Shown here: positions 7,839 to 14,784 of the stretch, in pieces
How the letters are laid out: every line of letters begins with the position of its first letter
Position numbering within the stretch: position 1 is the first letter of the stretch
Assembly (NCBI GenBank): GCA_002423205.1
Contig: DIUZ01000005.1
Span: forward strand, 2,434 to 35,483
Reading direction: 5' to 3'
DNA: 33,050 nt
Source: Micavibrio sp. UBA6145
GTDB lineage: Bacteria; Pseudomonadota; Alphaproteobacteria; Micavibrionales; UBA1664
Program-made: the position numbers and the translations under genes
Notes under the pieces: generated by a model
Told to the model about the DNA's origin: nothing
The model's database searches: none
What the model saw: the letters and a program-made list of their open reading frames with translations, nothing else

Positions 7839-10055
7839 ATGCCTCAAACGACACCGCCCAACGCACTGAAAGACAATTCTGCCCTTCCGGGGGCCGTGCC
7901 GGCTGACGCAGCCGCCGCGCTGATTGAACGCGTGTCCGAATACCTGCCCGCCCCTGACATCGAGAAAATCAAAAAGGCGATTGCATTCGCCAGGGTCAAA
8001 CACGAAGGCCAGCTGCGCTCATCCGGCGAACCCTATTACACCCACCCGGTCGAAGTATCCCTGATCCTCGCAGATATGCGCCTTGATACGTCCACCATCC
8101 TGACCGCCATTCTGCATGACACGGTCGAAGACACCGAAGCCACGCTGGATGACCTGAAAAAAGAATTCAGCCCCGAAGTCGCCTCGCTGGTCGACGGCGT
8201 TTCAAAACTGACCAAGATCGAAAGCAAAACCGTCGAAGGCAAACAGGCCGAAAATTTCCGCAAGCTTGTTCTGGCCATGTCGGAAGACATTCGCGTCCTG
8301 CTGGTAAAACTCGCTGACCGCCTGCACAACATGCGCACGCTGCACCACGTCCCGAAAATCGATAAGCGCCAGCGCATCGCGGCGGAGACAATTGAAATTT
8401 ACGCCCCGCTGGCCGAACGCATCGGCGTTCACGCCATCAAGGAAGAACTTGAAGACCTGGCCTTCGGCCACATGAAACCAGAAGCCCGCGAATCCATCAC
8501 CGCGCGTCTGTCCTTCCTGCGCTCCGAAGGCGGCAGCGTGGTCGGCGATATTATTTCGGGTGTTCAGAAAATTCTCAAAGAGGCCGGCATCAACGCCGAA
8601 ATCACAGGCCGCGAAAAAACGCGCTATTCCATCTGGAAAAAGATGCAGCGTAAAAACGTTGCGTTCGAACAGCTCTCCGACATCATGGCATTCCGCGTCG
8701 TCGTCGACAGCGCGGCTGAATGCTACCACGTGCTGGGCGTCATTCATTCCGCATTCCCGACGGTGCCGGGGCGTTTCAAGGATTACATTTCAACGCCTAA
8801 ACCCAACGGCTACAAGTCGATCCACACCACCGTTCTCGGCCCGCACAACCAGCGTATCGAAATCCAGATACGCACCAACGACATGCATAGCGAGGCCGAT
8901 CTCGGCGTCGCCGCGCACTGGGCCTACAAAAACGGCAAACCGCCGTCACCGGATGAACTGAAAAAATTCCGCTGGCTGCGCGACCTGCTCGACATTCTCG
9001 ACGCAGAAAAGAAACCCGAAGATTTTCTTGAAAACACCAAGCTCGCCCTGTTCCAGGACATGGTGTATTGCTTCACGCCCAAGGGCGACCTGATCGAACT
9101 GCCCAATGGCGCGACACCGGTCGACTTTGCCTATGCCATTCACTCAAACGTGGGCGACCGCACGGTTTCAGGCAAGATCAACGGCCGTATCGTTCCGCTG
9201 AACACCAAGCTGACAAACGGCGATCAGGTCGAAATTCAGACCCAGAAAAACCAGACGCCGTCCGCGACATGGGAACGCTTTGTCGTTACAGGCAAGGCAA
9301 AATCACATATCCGCCGCTTCATCCGCCAGACCCAGCGCGATCAATACGTGCAACTGGGCCGCGCGATCCTGCAGAAAATCTTCAAGACCGAAGGCTACGA
9401 TTACACAGACAAAGCCGTGTCACCCGCTGTCGGCCAGTTCAAAACCGAAAACCTCGACGATATCTTTGCTGGCATCGGCCAGGGCAACATAGTCGGCCGC
9501 GATATCTTCAAGATCCTGTTTCCCAGCCACCGGACCGAACCATCCGTCAAAAAAATCCCGGGACCTTCCGACAATTTCGAACGCGCCCGCAAGGACAGCA
9601 ACGCGCTGCCCATCAAGGGTCTCATCCCCGGGATGGCCGTGCATTATGCCCGTTGCTGCCACCCGCTTCCGGGTGACCGCATTGTCGGTATTGTTACAAC
9701 CGGCAAGGGCGTGACCGTTCACACGATCGACTGCGAAACGCTGGAAACATTCGCCGATACGCCGGAACGCTGGCTCGACGTGCAATGGTCGGATGAAAAC
9801 GAAAAACCGGAAAGCCATGTCGGCCGCCTGAACATCACCATCACCAATGCACAGGGCTCGCTGGCAACGCTGTCGACCGTCATCTCGAAAAACGGCGGCA
9901 ACATCACGAACCTGAAAATCACCAACCGCTCGACCGATTTCTGGGACATGTTCGTCGACGTCGGCGTCGGCGACACCCGTCACCTCAACGATGTCATCGC
10001 CGCATTGCGCGCGACATCCTGCGTCATGTCCGTCGACCGCGCCCGCGGACGCTAA
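7839..10055 (+). CDS. Bifunctional (p)ppGpp synthetase / hydrolase (RelA/SpoT family), 738 aa
   Basis: Makes and degrades the stringent-response alarmone (p)ppGpp. The hydrolase HD domain looks intact: HPVEVSLILADM, then HDTVED at residues 93-98. The synthetase domain carries YSIWKKMQRKN, a DIMAFRVVV strand and RFKDYISTPKPNGYKSIHT at about 311-330. A TGS domain follows (YCFTPKGDLIELPNGATPVDFAYAIH, about residues 408-433). Next come the conserved CCHPLPGD segment and a C-terminal ACT domain from about residue 660. Both catalytic halves look complete, as expected for an alphaproteobacterial single Rel. No Shine-Dalgarno sequence precedes ATG 7839. A TATAGT box at 7820-7825 would put a transcript start about 7 bases before the ATG. 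The gene ends at a bidirectional terminator. Confidence 0.95.
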   Translation: MPQTTPPNALKDNSALPGAVPADAAAALIERVSEYLPAPDIEKIKKAIAFARVKHEGQLRSSGEPYYTHPVEVSLILADMRLDTSTILTAILHDTVEDTEATLDDLKKEFSPEVASLVDGVSKLTKIESKTVEGKQAENFRKLVLAMSEDIRVLLVKLADRLHNMRTLHHVPKIDKRQRIAAETIEIYAPLAERIGVHAIKEELEDLAFGHMKPEARESITARLSFLRSEGGSVVGDIISGVQKILKEAGINAEITGREKTRYSIWKKMQRKNVAFEQLSDIMAFRVVVDSAAECYHVLGVIHSAFPTVPGRFKDYISTPKPNGYKSIHTTVLGPHNQRIEIQIRTNDMHSEADLGVAAHWAYKNGKPPSPDELKKFRWLRDLLDILDAEKKPEDFLENTKLALFQDMVYCFTPKGDLIELPNGATPVDFAYAIHSNVGDRTVSGKINGRIVPLNTKLTNGDQVEIQTQKNQTPSATWERFVVTGKAKSHIRRFIRQTQRDQYVQLGRAILQKIFKTEGYDYTDKAVSPAVGQFKTENLDDIFAGIGQGNIVGRDIFKILFPSHRTEPSVKKIPGPSDNFERARKDSNALPIKGLIPGMAVHYARCCHPLPGDRIVGIVTTGKGVTVHTIDCETLETFADTPERWLDVQWSDENEKPESHVGRLNITITNAQGSLATLSTVISKNGGNITNLKITNRSTDFWDMFVDVGVGDTRHLNDVIAALRATSCVMSVDRARGR

Positions 10056-10069
10056 AACCACCGCAATAA

Positions 10070-10099
10070 AAAAAGGGCGCTGGAGGCAGCGCCCTTTTT
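10070..10099. terminator. Bidirectional terminator shared by rel and the small minus-strand gene
   Basis: A 13-base-pair perfect stem (AAAAAGGGCGCTG at 10070-10082 with CAGCGCCCTTTTT at 10087-10099) encloses a 4-base loop. T-runs occur on both strands, so it can end rel from the left and the 35-residue gene from the right. Confidence 0.93.
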
Positions 10100-10119
10100 A
10101 TTCTGTTCAACGCGTAGGG

Positions 10120-10227
10120 TTATTGGCCCAGCGGCACAAGACCCAGCGCATTACGGTTCAGGGTACGCAGAACGTGAATCTGCAGTTCCTTGAAAGAGCG
10201 GGTGCGGCGTTGCTTGATACGTTTCAT
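10120..10227 (-). CDS. 35-residue basic small protein, unknown
   Basis: A short gene on the minus strand between rel and the DUF2062 gene. The protein begins MKRIKQRRTRSFKELQ and ends ALGLVPLGQ. The first 12 residues are very basic, followed by a possible amphipathic helix (FKELQIHVLRTLNRNAL). Support for a real gene: AAGG at 10235-10238 (minus) is 7 bases before the ATG; the codons are GC-ending like the neighbours'; and the TAA at 10120 is followed 20 bases later by a strong terminator with a T-run on this strand. A second ATG two codons upstream (10233) is possible but lies too close to the ribosome site. I do not recognise the product. An RNA- or ribosome-binding peptide would fit the charge, but that is inference only. 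Confidence 0.72.
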   Translation of the reverse strand: MKRIKQRRTRSFKELQIHVLRTLNRNALGLVPLGQ

Positions 10228-10345
10228 GTTCATTCCTTTTTTCACACTAAAAGCATTCCAGACTTTCAGAATAAGATTGAGGTATCTAATAATCGGTTAA
10301 CGAGCTATGCACTGAACGCATAACTCCCTCCAGTTTTCGCCGGGT

Positions 10346-10374
10346 TTGACGAAATAGCGGAATAGAGCCATATT
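10346..10374 (+). promoter_or_regulatory. Candidate sigma-70 promoter placing transcript start at the DUF2062 start codon
   Basis: TTGACG (10346-10351), a 17-base spacer and CATATT (10369-10374). Transcription would begin about 7 bases later, at or next to ATG 10381. With no ribosome site before that ATG, this suggests a leaderless message. Matched by eye only. Confidence 0.4.
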
Positions 10375-10380
10375 CCCCCC

Positions 10381-10965
10381 ATGTTTACACGGCGGGAAAA
10401 GCCAAGATTATCGTTCAGGATCAAAAGTTTGGTTTGGCCTCACATGGGCTTCAAACGGCTCATGCGTTATGTCTCTCTGCGCATCGTACGCGTGGCGCAC
10501 GCGCCCAAGCCATTGGCCCGTGCCATAGCCTGCGGCATAGCCGTTTCATTTTTTCCGATCTTTGGTGTTCACGCCTTCATGGCATTCGCGCTCGCACTGG
10601 TGATGAAGGCCAGCCCCTTTGCCGCCGCCGCTGCGACACTGGTCATGCCGCCAGTGCTTTTGCCGCTGCTTTTCTCGCTCGATTTTCTGGTCGGACGCAA
10701 AATCCTGCATTACTTTGGTTTTTACGGTGTCGACGACGGTCTCATGATTGAAAAAGCCGCCGCCGTCACGCGCCACACAACCAATTTTGAAGATTTCGTG
10801 CATCATTTCAGCCAGTTTTTCCTGCCTGCTATGATCGGTGCCGTGATTTTCATGCTGCTGACATGGCCCGCTGTTTACATGGCCGCGCACAGATTGATCA
10901 TCGTGCTGGAACAGCGCCATAAACGTCACCGCGCGAAAGAACGGGCAAAGGATGTAAACGCATGA
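10381..10965 (+). CDS. DUF2062 membrane protein, 194 aa
   Basis: An inner-membrane protein of the DUF2062 family; its function is not established. After a basic N terminus (about 45 residues) come a GIAVSFFPIFGVHAF segment and ALALVMKASPFAAAAATLVMPPVLLPLLFSLDFLVG. Together these give two or three membrane helices. A further hydrophobic stretch lies near the end (MIGAVIFMLLTWPAVYMAAH), and the last 20 residues are basic. It is the first gene of the acpS-lepB-rnc-era run: its TGA overlaps the acpS ATG. There is no Shine-Dalgarno sequence before ATG 10381, and a promoter-like pair lies just upstream. In this genomic position a role in envelope biogenesis is a reasonable guess, no more. Confidence 0.85.
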   Translation: MFTRREKPRLSFRIKSLVWPHMGFKRLMRYVSLRIVRVAHAPKPLARAIACGIAVSFFPIFGVHAFMAFALALVMKASPFAAAAATLVMPPVLLPLLFSLDFLVGRKILHYFGFYGVDDGLMIEKAAAVTRHTTNFEDFVHHFSQFFLPAMIGAVIFMLLTWPAVYMAAHRLIIVLEQRHKRHRAKERAKDVNA

Positions 10966-11372
10966 TTATCGGCATCGGTGAAGACACCTGCGATATCAAC
11001 CGCCTTGATGCGGTACTGAAAAGCCACGGTGAACGCTTTCTGAAACGCTCATTCACACCGGAAGAACAGGCCAAGGCCGCAACCCGCAAGGGCAAGAATG
11101 AACCCGCATCCACACTGGCCAAGCGTTTTGCCGCCAAGGAAGCCTGCGCAAAGGCGCTGGGCACCGGATTCAACCAGGGCGTGTTTATGAAAGATATCGG
11201 CGTGGTCAACCAGCCCAGCGGCGCACCGACCCTGCGCCTGACCGGCGGGGCCAAAGCCCGGCTGGATGCCCTGACGCCCGCAGGCATGACACCCCGCATC
11301 CACATTACGCTCGGGGATGAATTCCCTTACGCGAAGGCCCATGTCATTATCGAAGCAATCGACGTAAGATAG
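10962..11372 (+). CDS. acpS: Holo-[acyl-carrier-protein] synthase, 136 aa
   Basis: Transfers the 4'-phosphopantetheine arm from CoA to a serine of acyl carrier protein, needed for fatty-acid synthesis. The N terminus IIGIGEDTCDINRL holds the conserved metal-binding aspartate (Asp8), and FAAKEACAKALGTG holds the conserved glutamate and CoA-binding lysines. FTPEEQ and the later GAPTLRLTGGAKARL also match the family. The length is normal for the trimeric AcpS type. The ATG overlaps the upstream TGA (ATGA), so translation is probably coupled. lepB follows 5 bases after the stop. Confidence 0.96.
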   Translation: MIIGIGEDTCDINRLDAVLKSHGERFLKRSFTPEEQAKAATRKGKNEPASTLAKRFAAKEACAKALGTGFNQGVFMKDIGVVNQPSGAPTLRLTGGAKARLDALTPAGMTPRIHITLGDEFPYAKAHVIIEAIDVR

Positions 11373-11377
11373 GCTTT

Positions 11378-12196
11378 ATGCAACACGATACCATTACCCC
11401 GGCCCAGCCCGAACATTCCCTGCCCCCGCAACAGGATGACCAGAAACCCATTTTCACCCGCTCATCCGAGAGCGAGTGGATGGAATTGCTGTCCACGGCC
11501 TTCTGGGCGATCATGGTCGCCCTGGTGATCCGCACCTTCCTGTTCGAACCGTTCAATATTCCGTCCGGTTCGATGAAGCCCAATCTGCTGGTGGGTGATT
11601 ATCTGTTCGTTTCAAAATATTCTTACGGCTATTCGCGCTACTCGCTGCCCTTCGGCGTGCCGCTGATTCCGGGGGAGCGCGTGCTCAGGCATGATCCCGA
11701 ACAGGGCGATGTCGCCGTCTTCAAACTGCCCAGCGATACCCGCACCGATTACATCAAACGCGTCATCGGTCTGCCCGGCGACCGTATCCAGATGAAATCA
11801 GGCCGCCTGTACCTGAACGGCCAGCGCGTGCCGCGTACCGCTACCGGCGTAGTCATGGATGAGCGCGCCGACGGAAGCAAGGTGCGCATGGATGTCTATA
11901 CCGAAACCCTGCCCAACGGCGTACAGCACGTGATTTACGAAGAAAGCGATAACGGCCCGCTCGACAACACGGCTGAATATGAAGTGCCGGATGGCCATTA
12001 TTTCATGATGGGCGACAACCGCGACAACAGCCAGGATTCACGCGTCACCGAACTGGTTGGCCCTGTCCCGGTAAAAAACTTCGTCGGCCGCGCCGAACGT
12101 ATTTTCTTCTCCACCAATGGCCGCGCGCATTTCTGGGAATTCTGGAAGTGGCCCGTCACCGTGCGCTATAGCCGTCTGCTCCGGGAAGTGCCATGA
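11378..12196 (+). CDS. lepB: Signal peptidase I, 272 aa
   Basis: A membrane-bound serine/lysine protease that removes signal peptides from exported proteins. A single membrane helix lies at about residues 38-54, after a cytoplasmic N terminus rich in Pro, Gln and Glu. The catalytic serine is Ser65 in NIPSGSMKPNLLVGDY. The general-base lysine is Lys127 in YIKRVIGLPGD. GDNRDNSQDSR near the C terminus is the conserved box E. One helix rather than two is usual for alphaproteobacterial forms. It sits inside the acpS-lepB-rnc-era run; its TGA overlaps the rnc ATG by 4 bases. Confidence 0.97.
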   Translation: MQHDTITPAQPEHSLPPQQDDQKPIFTRSSESEWMELLSTAFWAIMVALVIRTFLFEPFNIPSGSMKPNLLVGDYLFVSKYSYGYSRYSLPFGVPLIPGERVLRHDPEQGDVAVFKLPSDTRTDYIKRVIGLPGDRIQMKSGRLYLNGQRVPRTATGVVMDERADGSKVRMDVYTETLPNGVQHVIYEESDNGPLDNTAEYEVPDGHYFMMGDNRDNSQDSRVTELVGPVPVKNFVGRAERIFFSTNGRAHFWEFWKWPVTVRYSRLLREVP

Positions 12197-12861
12197 CCGC
12201 GCGTCGCGAGGGCCTGGAACAGCGCCTGAATTACACCTTTCGCGATCCGATCCTGCTTAAAGTCGCACTGACCCACGCCAGCGCCGGCGGCGCTGATTAC
12301 GAACGCCTGGAATTCCTGGGCGACCGCGTTCTGGGTCTTGTTGTGGCGGACCTGCTTTACACGCTGCATCCCGATGAATCCGAAGGCGATTTATCCAAAC
12401 GCCATACCGCCCTTGTCCGCGCCGAAACACTGGCCGGGATTGCCCGACAGATTGATATCGCCGCCAGCATGATGCTGTCCGACGCTGAAAAAGCCGCCGG
12501 CGGCGCAAATAATGAAAATATCCTCTCCGACATGGTCGAAGCCGTCATCGGCGCGGTCTTCGTCGACGGCGGATGGGACGCGGCACGCAGGGTGCTCGTC
12601 CCCCTGCTCGATGAACTGATCCGCACCATGCACAGCATCCCGCGTGATGCAAAAACCGCCTTGCAGGAATACACCCAGGCCCGCGCCCTTGGACTGCCTG
12701 AATATGTGCTGGTATCCCGTCAGGGCCCCGACCACGCCCCCGAATTTACCGTCAGCGTCACCGTCGGCAAGCAGACCGCATCGGCCACCGGCGCATCCAA
12801 ACGCGCCGCTGAAAAAAGTGCCGCCCAACTGCTTCTTTATATCGTGGAAAAGAAAAAATGA
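12193..12861 (+). CDS. rnc: Ribonuclease III, 222 aa
   Basis: A double-strand-specific endoribonuclease that processes rRNA precursors and structured mRNAs. The signature ERLEFLGDRVLGL spans residues 37-49, with Glu40 and Asp44 as metal ligands. The second catalytic pair is Asp113 and Glu116 in LSDMVEAVIGAVFVDGG. From about residue 152 a double-stranded-RNA-binding domain follows (DAKTALQEYTQARALGLPEY, then KRAAEKSAAQLLL). Start and stop overlap those of lepB and era (ATGA at both ends), so the three are almost certainly translated from one message. Confidence 0.97.
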   Translation: MTARREGLEQRLNYTFRDPILLKVALTHASAGGADYERLEFLGDRVLGLVVADLLYTLHPDESEGDLSKRHTALVRAETLAGIARQIDIAASMMLSDAEKAAGGANNENILSDMVEAVIGAVFVDGGWDAARRVLVPLLDELIRTMHSIPRDAKTALQEYTQARALGLPEYVLVSRQGPDHAPEFTVSVTVGKQTASATGASKRAAEKSAAQLLLYIVEKKK

Positions 12862-13769
12862 CCGCAAATGCCAATAACACGAAATGCGGCTTCGTCGCCC
12901 TGATCGGCGCACCCAATGCGGGTAAATCCTGCCTTCTCAATGCGCTGGTCGGCGGCAAGGTGTCCATCGTCAGCCCCAAGGTCCAGACCACCCGCACCCG
13001 CATCACCGGCATTATCACCGAAAAAGATACGCAGGCCGTCTTTATCGACACCCCGGGCATTTTCAAACCCCGCCGCAGGCTTGACCGCGCCATGGTCGCC
13101 GCCGCCCATGATGCCCGTGACGGCGCAGATATCGTTGCCATTATCGTCGATGTCGGCCGCAAGGACGCGGTCCAGACCGTGCGCAAGCTGCTCGACCGCA
13201 TGCCGGACAAAAACGGCCGCCAGATCATCCTGATCATGAACAAGATCGACCTGTCGACCCATGCCAAGCTCCTGCCCCTCACGCTGGAGATGAGCAAGAT
13301 CTACAACTGGGACTCGGTTTTCATGATTTCCGCGACCCGCGACAACGGCGTGGCCGACATCAAGACATGGATCCTGAAAAATCTGCCCGATAGCCCATTC
13401 CACTACGACCCCAGCGACAAGAGCGATCAGCCCGACGCATTGCTGGCCGCTGAGATCACCCGCGAAAAATTATTCCTGCGCCTGCACGAAGAACTTCCCT
13501 ACGGCCTTCACGTCGAAACAGTTGATTTTGAATCAGAAAATGACACCCTGATCATTCACCAGGACATCATCATCAGCGAGAGCCGCCACAAAGGCATGGT
13601 CATCGGTAAATCCGGTTCTATGTTGAAACAGATCGGGACGATGGCACGCGAAGAGATGGAAAACATTTTCGGTCGTCACATTCGTCTCAATCTGGAAGTG
13701 ATTGTGCGCGAAGGATGGGATGAAAAATCAGAAGTGATTTCCGGAATGGGACTCGATCCCTCTGCATAG
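12858..13769 (+). CDS. era: GTPase Era, 303 aa
   Basis: An essential GTPase that binds the 3' end of 16S rRNA and helps mature the 30S subunit. G1 is GAPNAGKS (17-24); the effector segment has KVQTTRTRITGI; G3 is DTPGIF; G4 is MNKIDL; G5 is ISATRDNG. The C-terminal KH domain carries VIGKSGSMLKQIGTMAREEMENIFG, the RNA-binding loop. It is the last gene of the acpS-lepB-rnc-era run; recO, which often follows, is absent and gcrA comes next. No clear hairpin terminator was found after the stop at 13769. Confidence 0.97.
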   Translation: MTANANNTKCGFVALIGAPNAGKSCLLNALVGGKVSIVSPKVQTTRTRITGIITEKDTQAVFIDTPGIFKPRRRLDRAMVAAAHDARDGADIVAIIVDVGRKDAVQTVRKLLDRMPDKNGRQIILIMNKIDLSTHAKLLPLTLEMSKIYNWDSVFMISATRDNGVADIKTWILKNLPDSPFHYDPSDKSDQPDALLAAEITREKLFLRLHEELPYGLHVETVDFESENDTLIIHQDIIISESRHKGMVIGKSGSMLKQIGTMAREEMENIFGRHIRLNLEVIVREGWDEKSEVISGMGLDPSA

Positions 13770-13831
13770 CGGCATTCATGCGGCATTTATGTGGATAAAA
13801 GGTGCGCGAGGCACCCTACCTATTTGAACGC

Positions 13832-13871
13832 GATTCCGCCTTTGATAGTGTTCACTCACACAACAAATACT
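13832..13871 (+). promoter_or_regulatory. Candidate gcrA promoter with an upstream GANTC site
   Basis: TTGATA (13842-13847) and AATACT (13866-13871) are spaced 18 bases apart. GATTC (13832-13836) lies just upstream and matches the CcrM methylation site GANTC, to which GcrA-type regulation is linked in related bacteria. The site is short enough to occur by chance. Confidence 0.3.
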
Positions 13872-13925
13872 GATTTTGAAACCAGCGCGAAGAACACGCC
13901 GGTTTCTCGGGGAAAAAGGTTCAAA

Positions 13926-14417
13926 ATGACCAAACAAACGTGGACCGATGAGCGCGTAAACCTGCTGAAAAGCATGTGGGGCGCCGGAAAAACGGCCGCT
14001 GAGATTGCTCATCAGTTAGGCGGCGGTATCACCCGCAACGCTGTTATCGGCAAGGCACACCGTCTTGGCCTCTCGGGCCGCATCAGCCCGATATCAACCA
14101 AGAAAATCGAAAAATCCCATCACATTCCGCCTGCCGCCGCTGCGCTGCTGGCTGAACCTGTGTACGAAAAATCGGCATCATCTGTTTCGATGCTTGAACT
14201 GACCGAACGCACCTGCCGCTGGCCGCTGGGTGATCCGAAAAAAGCGGGTTTCCATTTCTGCGGCGCGCGTCCGGTTCCGGGTGTTCCGTATTGCGGTCAT
14301 CACGCTGCCGCCGCGTACCAGAACACAACGCGCAAATTCAATATCCAGGATGATGTCGACGGCAAGAAAGACTCCGAAGACGCGCTCGAAGTTCTGGACG
14401 ATGCGATCAATTCTTAA
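13926..14417 (+). CDS. gcrA: GcrA-family cell-cycle regulator, 163 aa
   Basis: A transcription factor found in Alphaproteobacteria. In Caulobacter it binds the sigma-70 holoenzyme and promoters carrying methylated GANTC sites. The N terminus has the DNA-binding helix-turn-helix: WTDERVNLLKSMWGAGKTAA, then ITRNAVIGKAHRLGLSGR. The C terminus has the Cys/His-containing segment CRWPLGDPKKAGFHFCG followed by PYCGHHAAAAYQ, typical of the family and probably metal-binding or structural. The start is set by AAAAAGG at 13913-13919, 6 bases ahead. It has its own 156-base upstream region and a strong terminator, so it appears monocistronic. ccrM is not in the window. This gene is the best evidence for the taxonomic assignment. 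Confidence 0.95.
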   Translation: MTKQTWTDERVNLLKSMWGAGKTAAEIAHQLGGGITRNAVIGKAHRLGLSGRISPISTKKIEKSHHIPPAAAALLAEPVYEKSASSVSMLELTERTCRWPLGDPKKAGFHFCGARPVPGVPYCGHHAAAAYQNTTRKFNIQDDVDGKKDSEDALEVLDDAINS

Positions 14418-14436
14418 AGTAATCTTTTAGATGAAC

Positions 14437-14468
14437 AAAAAAATGGGCCCTGCGAAGGGCCCTTTTTT
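14437..14468. terminator. Bidirectional terminator between gcrA and the short minus-strand gene
   Basis: GGGCCC (14445-14450) pairs with GGGCCC (14457-14462), flanked by an A-run on one side and a T-run on the other, so the stem extends and serves both strands. It overlaps the stop codon of the gene at 14467. Confidence 0.88.
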
Positions 14469-14742
14469 ATACCAGCACACAGGCCTGCGCCACGCCGCGC
14501 TGTTCGAATACATCCCGCGCGTAATGCGCCAACGGATGTTCATACCCCAGACGAAGCGCAGGAAACTGAACGCCCTCCGCCTTCAGGCGCGCGACATCGC
14601 CCGCCACGCGTTCGATACCGGGCCGGTCCATGCAACCGGCAGCTACCATCAGAAAATTCTGCAGCAGCTTCGGGGCATTAGGGTCTGTCTTTGAAACAAG
14701 CATGCAGCAAAAATCGCACACTGAAGACACCACGCGCAACAA
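14467..14742 (-). CDS. Short hypothetical protein, up to 91 aa
   Basis: A minus-strand frame ending exactly at the gcrA bidirectional terminator. The start is uncertain: TTG at 14742 gives 91 residues, and ATG at 14703 gives 78. The latter begins MLVSKTDPNAPKLLQ and neither has a clear ribosome site. Codon use from 14703 onward is GC-ending and similar to nearby genes. The protein seems soluble, with a helical middle (IERVAGDVARLKAEGVQ) and a C-terminal HPLAHYARDVFEQRG segment. I recognise no family. It lies 42 bases after the M23 peptidase stop on the same strand and could be the last gene of that run. Confidence 0.6.
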   Translation of the reverse strand: MLRVVSSVCDFCCMLVSKTDPNAPKLLQNFLMVAAGCMDRPGIERVAGDVARLKAEGVQFPALRLGYEHPLAHYARDVFEQRGVAQACVLV

Positions 14743-14784
14743 TGTGGCGTGTTGCGATGCAACTTTAAGAGATGACGGGATTGA

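Noticed and set aside
9991..10323. A 110-codon plus-strand frame spanning the end of rel and the following gap
   Set aside because: It runs through the terminator stem and antisense to the better-supported 35-residue gene.
14431..14694. An 87-codon plus-strand frame starting MNKKMGPAKG after gcrA
   Set aside because: Its first codons are the terminator hairpin itself, and the rest is antisense to the 14467-14742 frame with more natural codon use.
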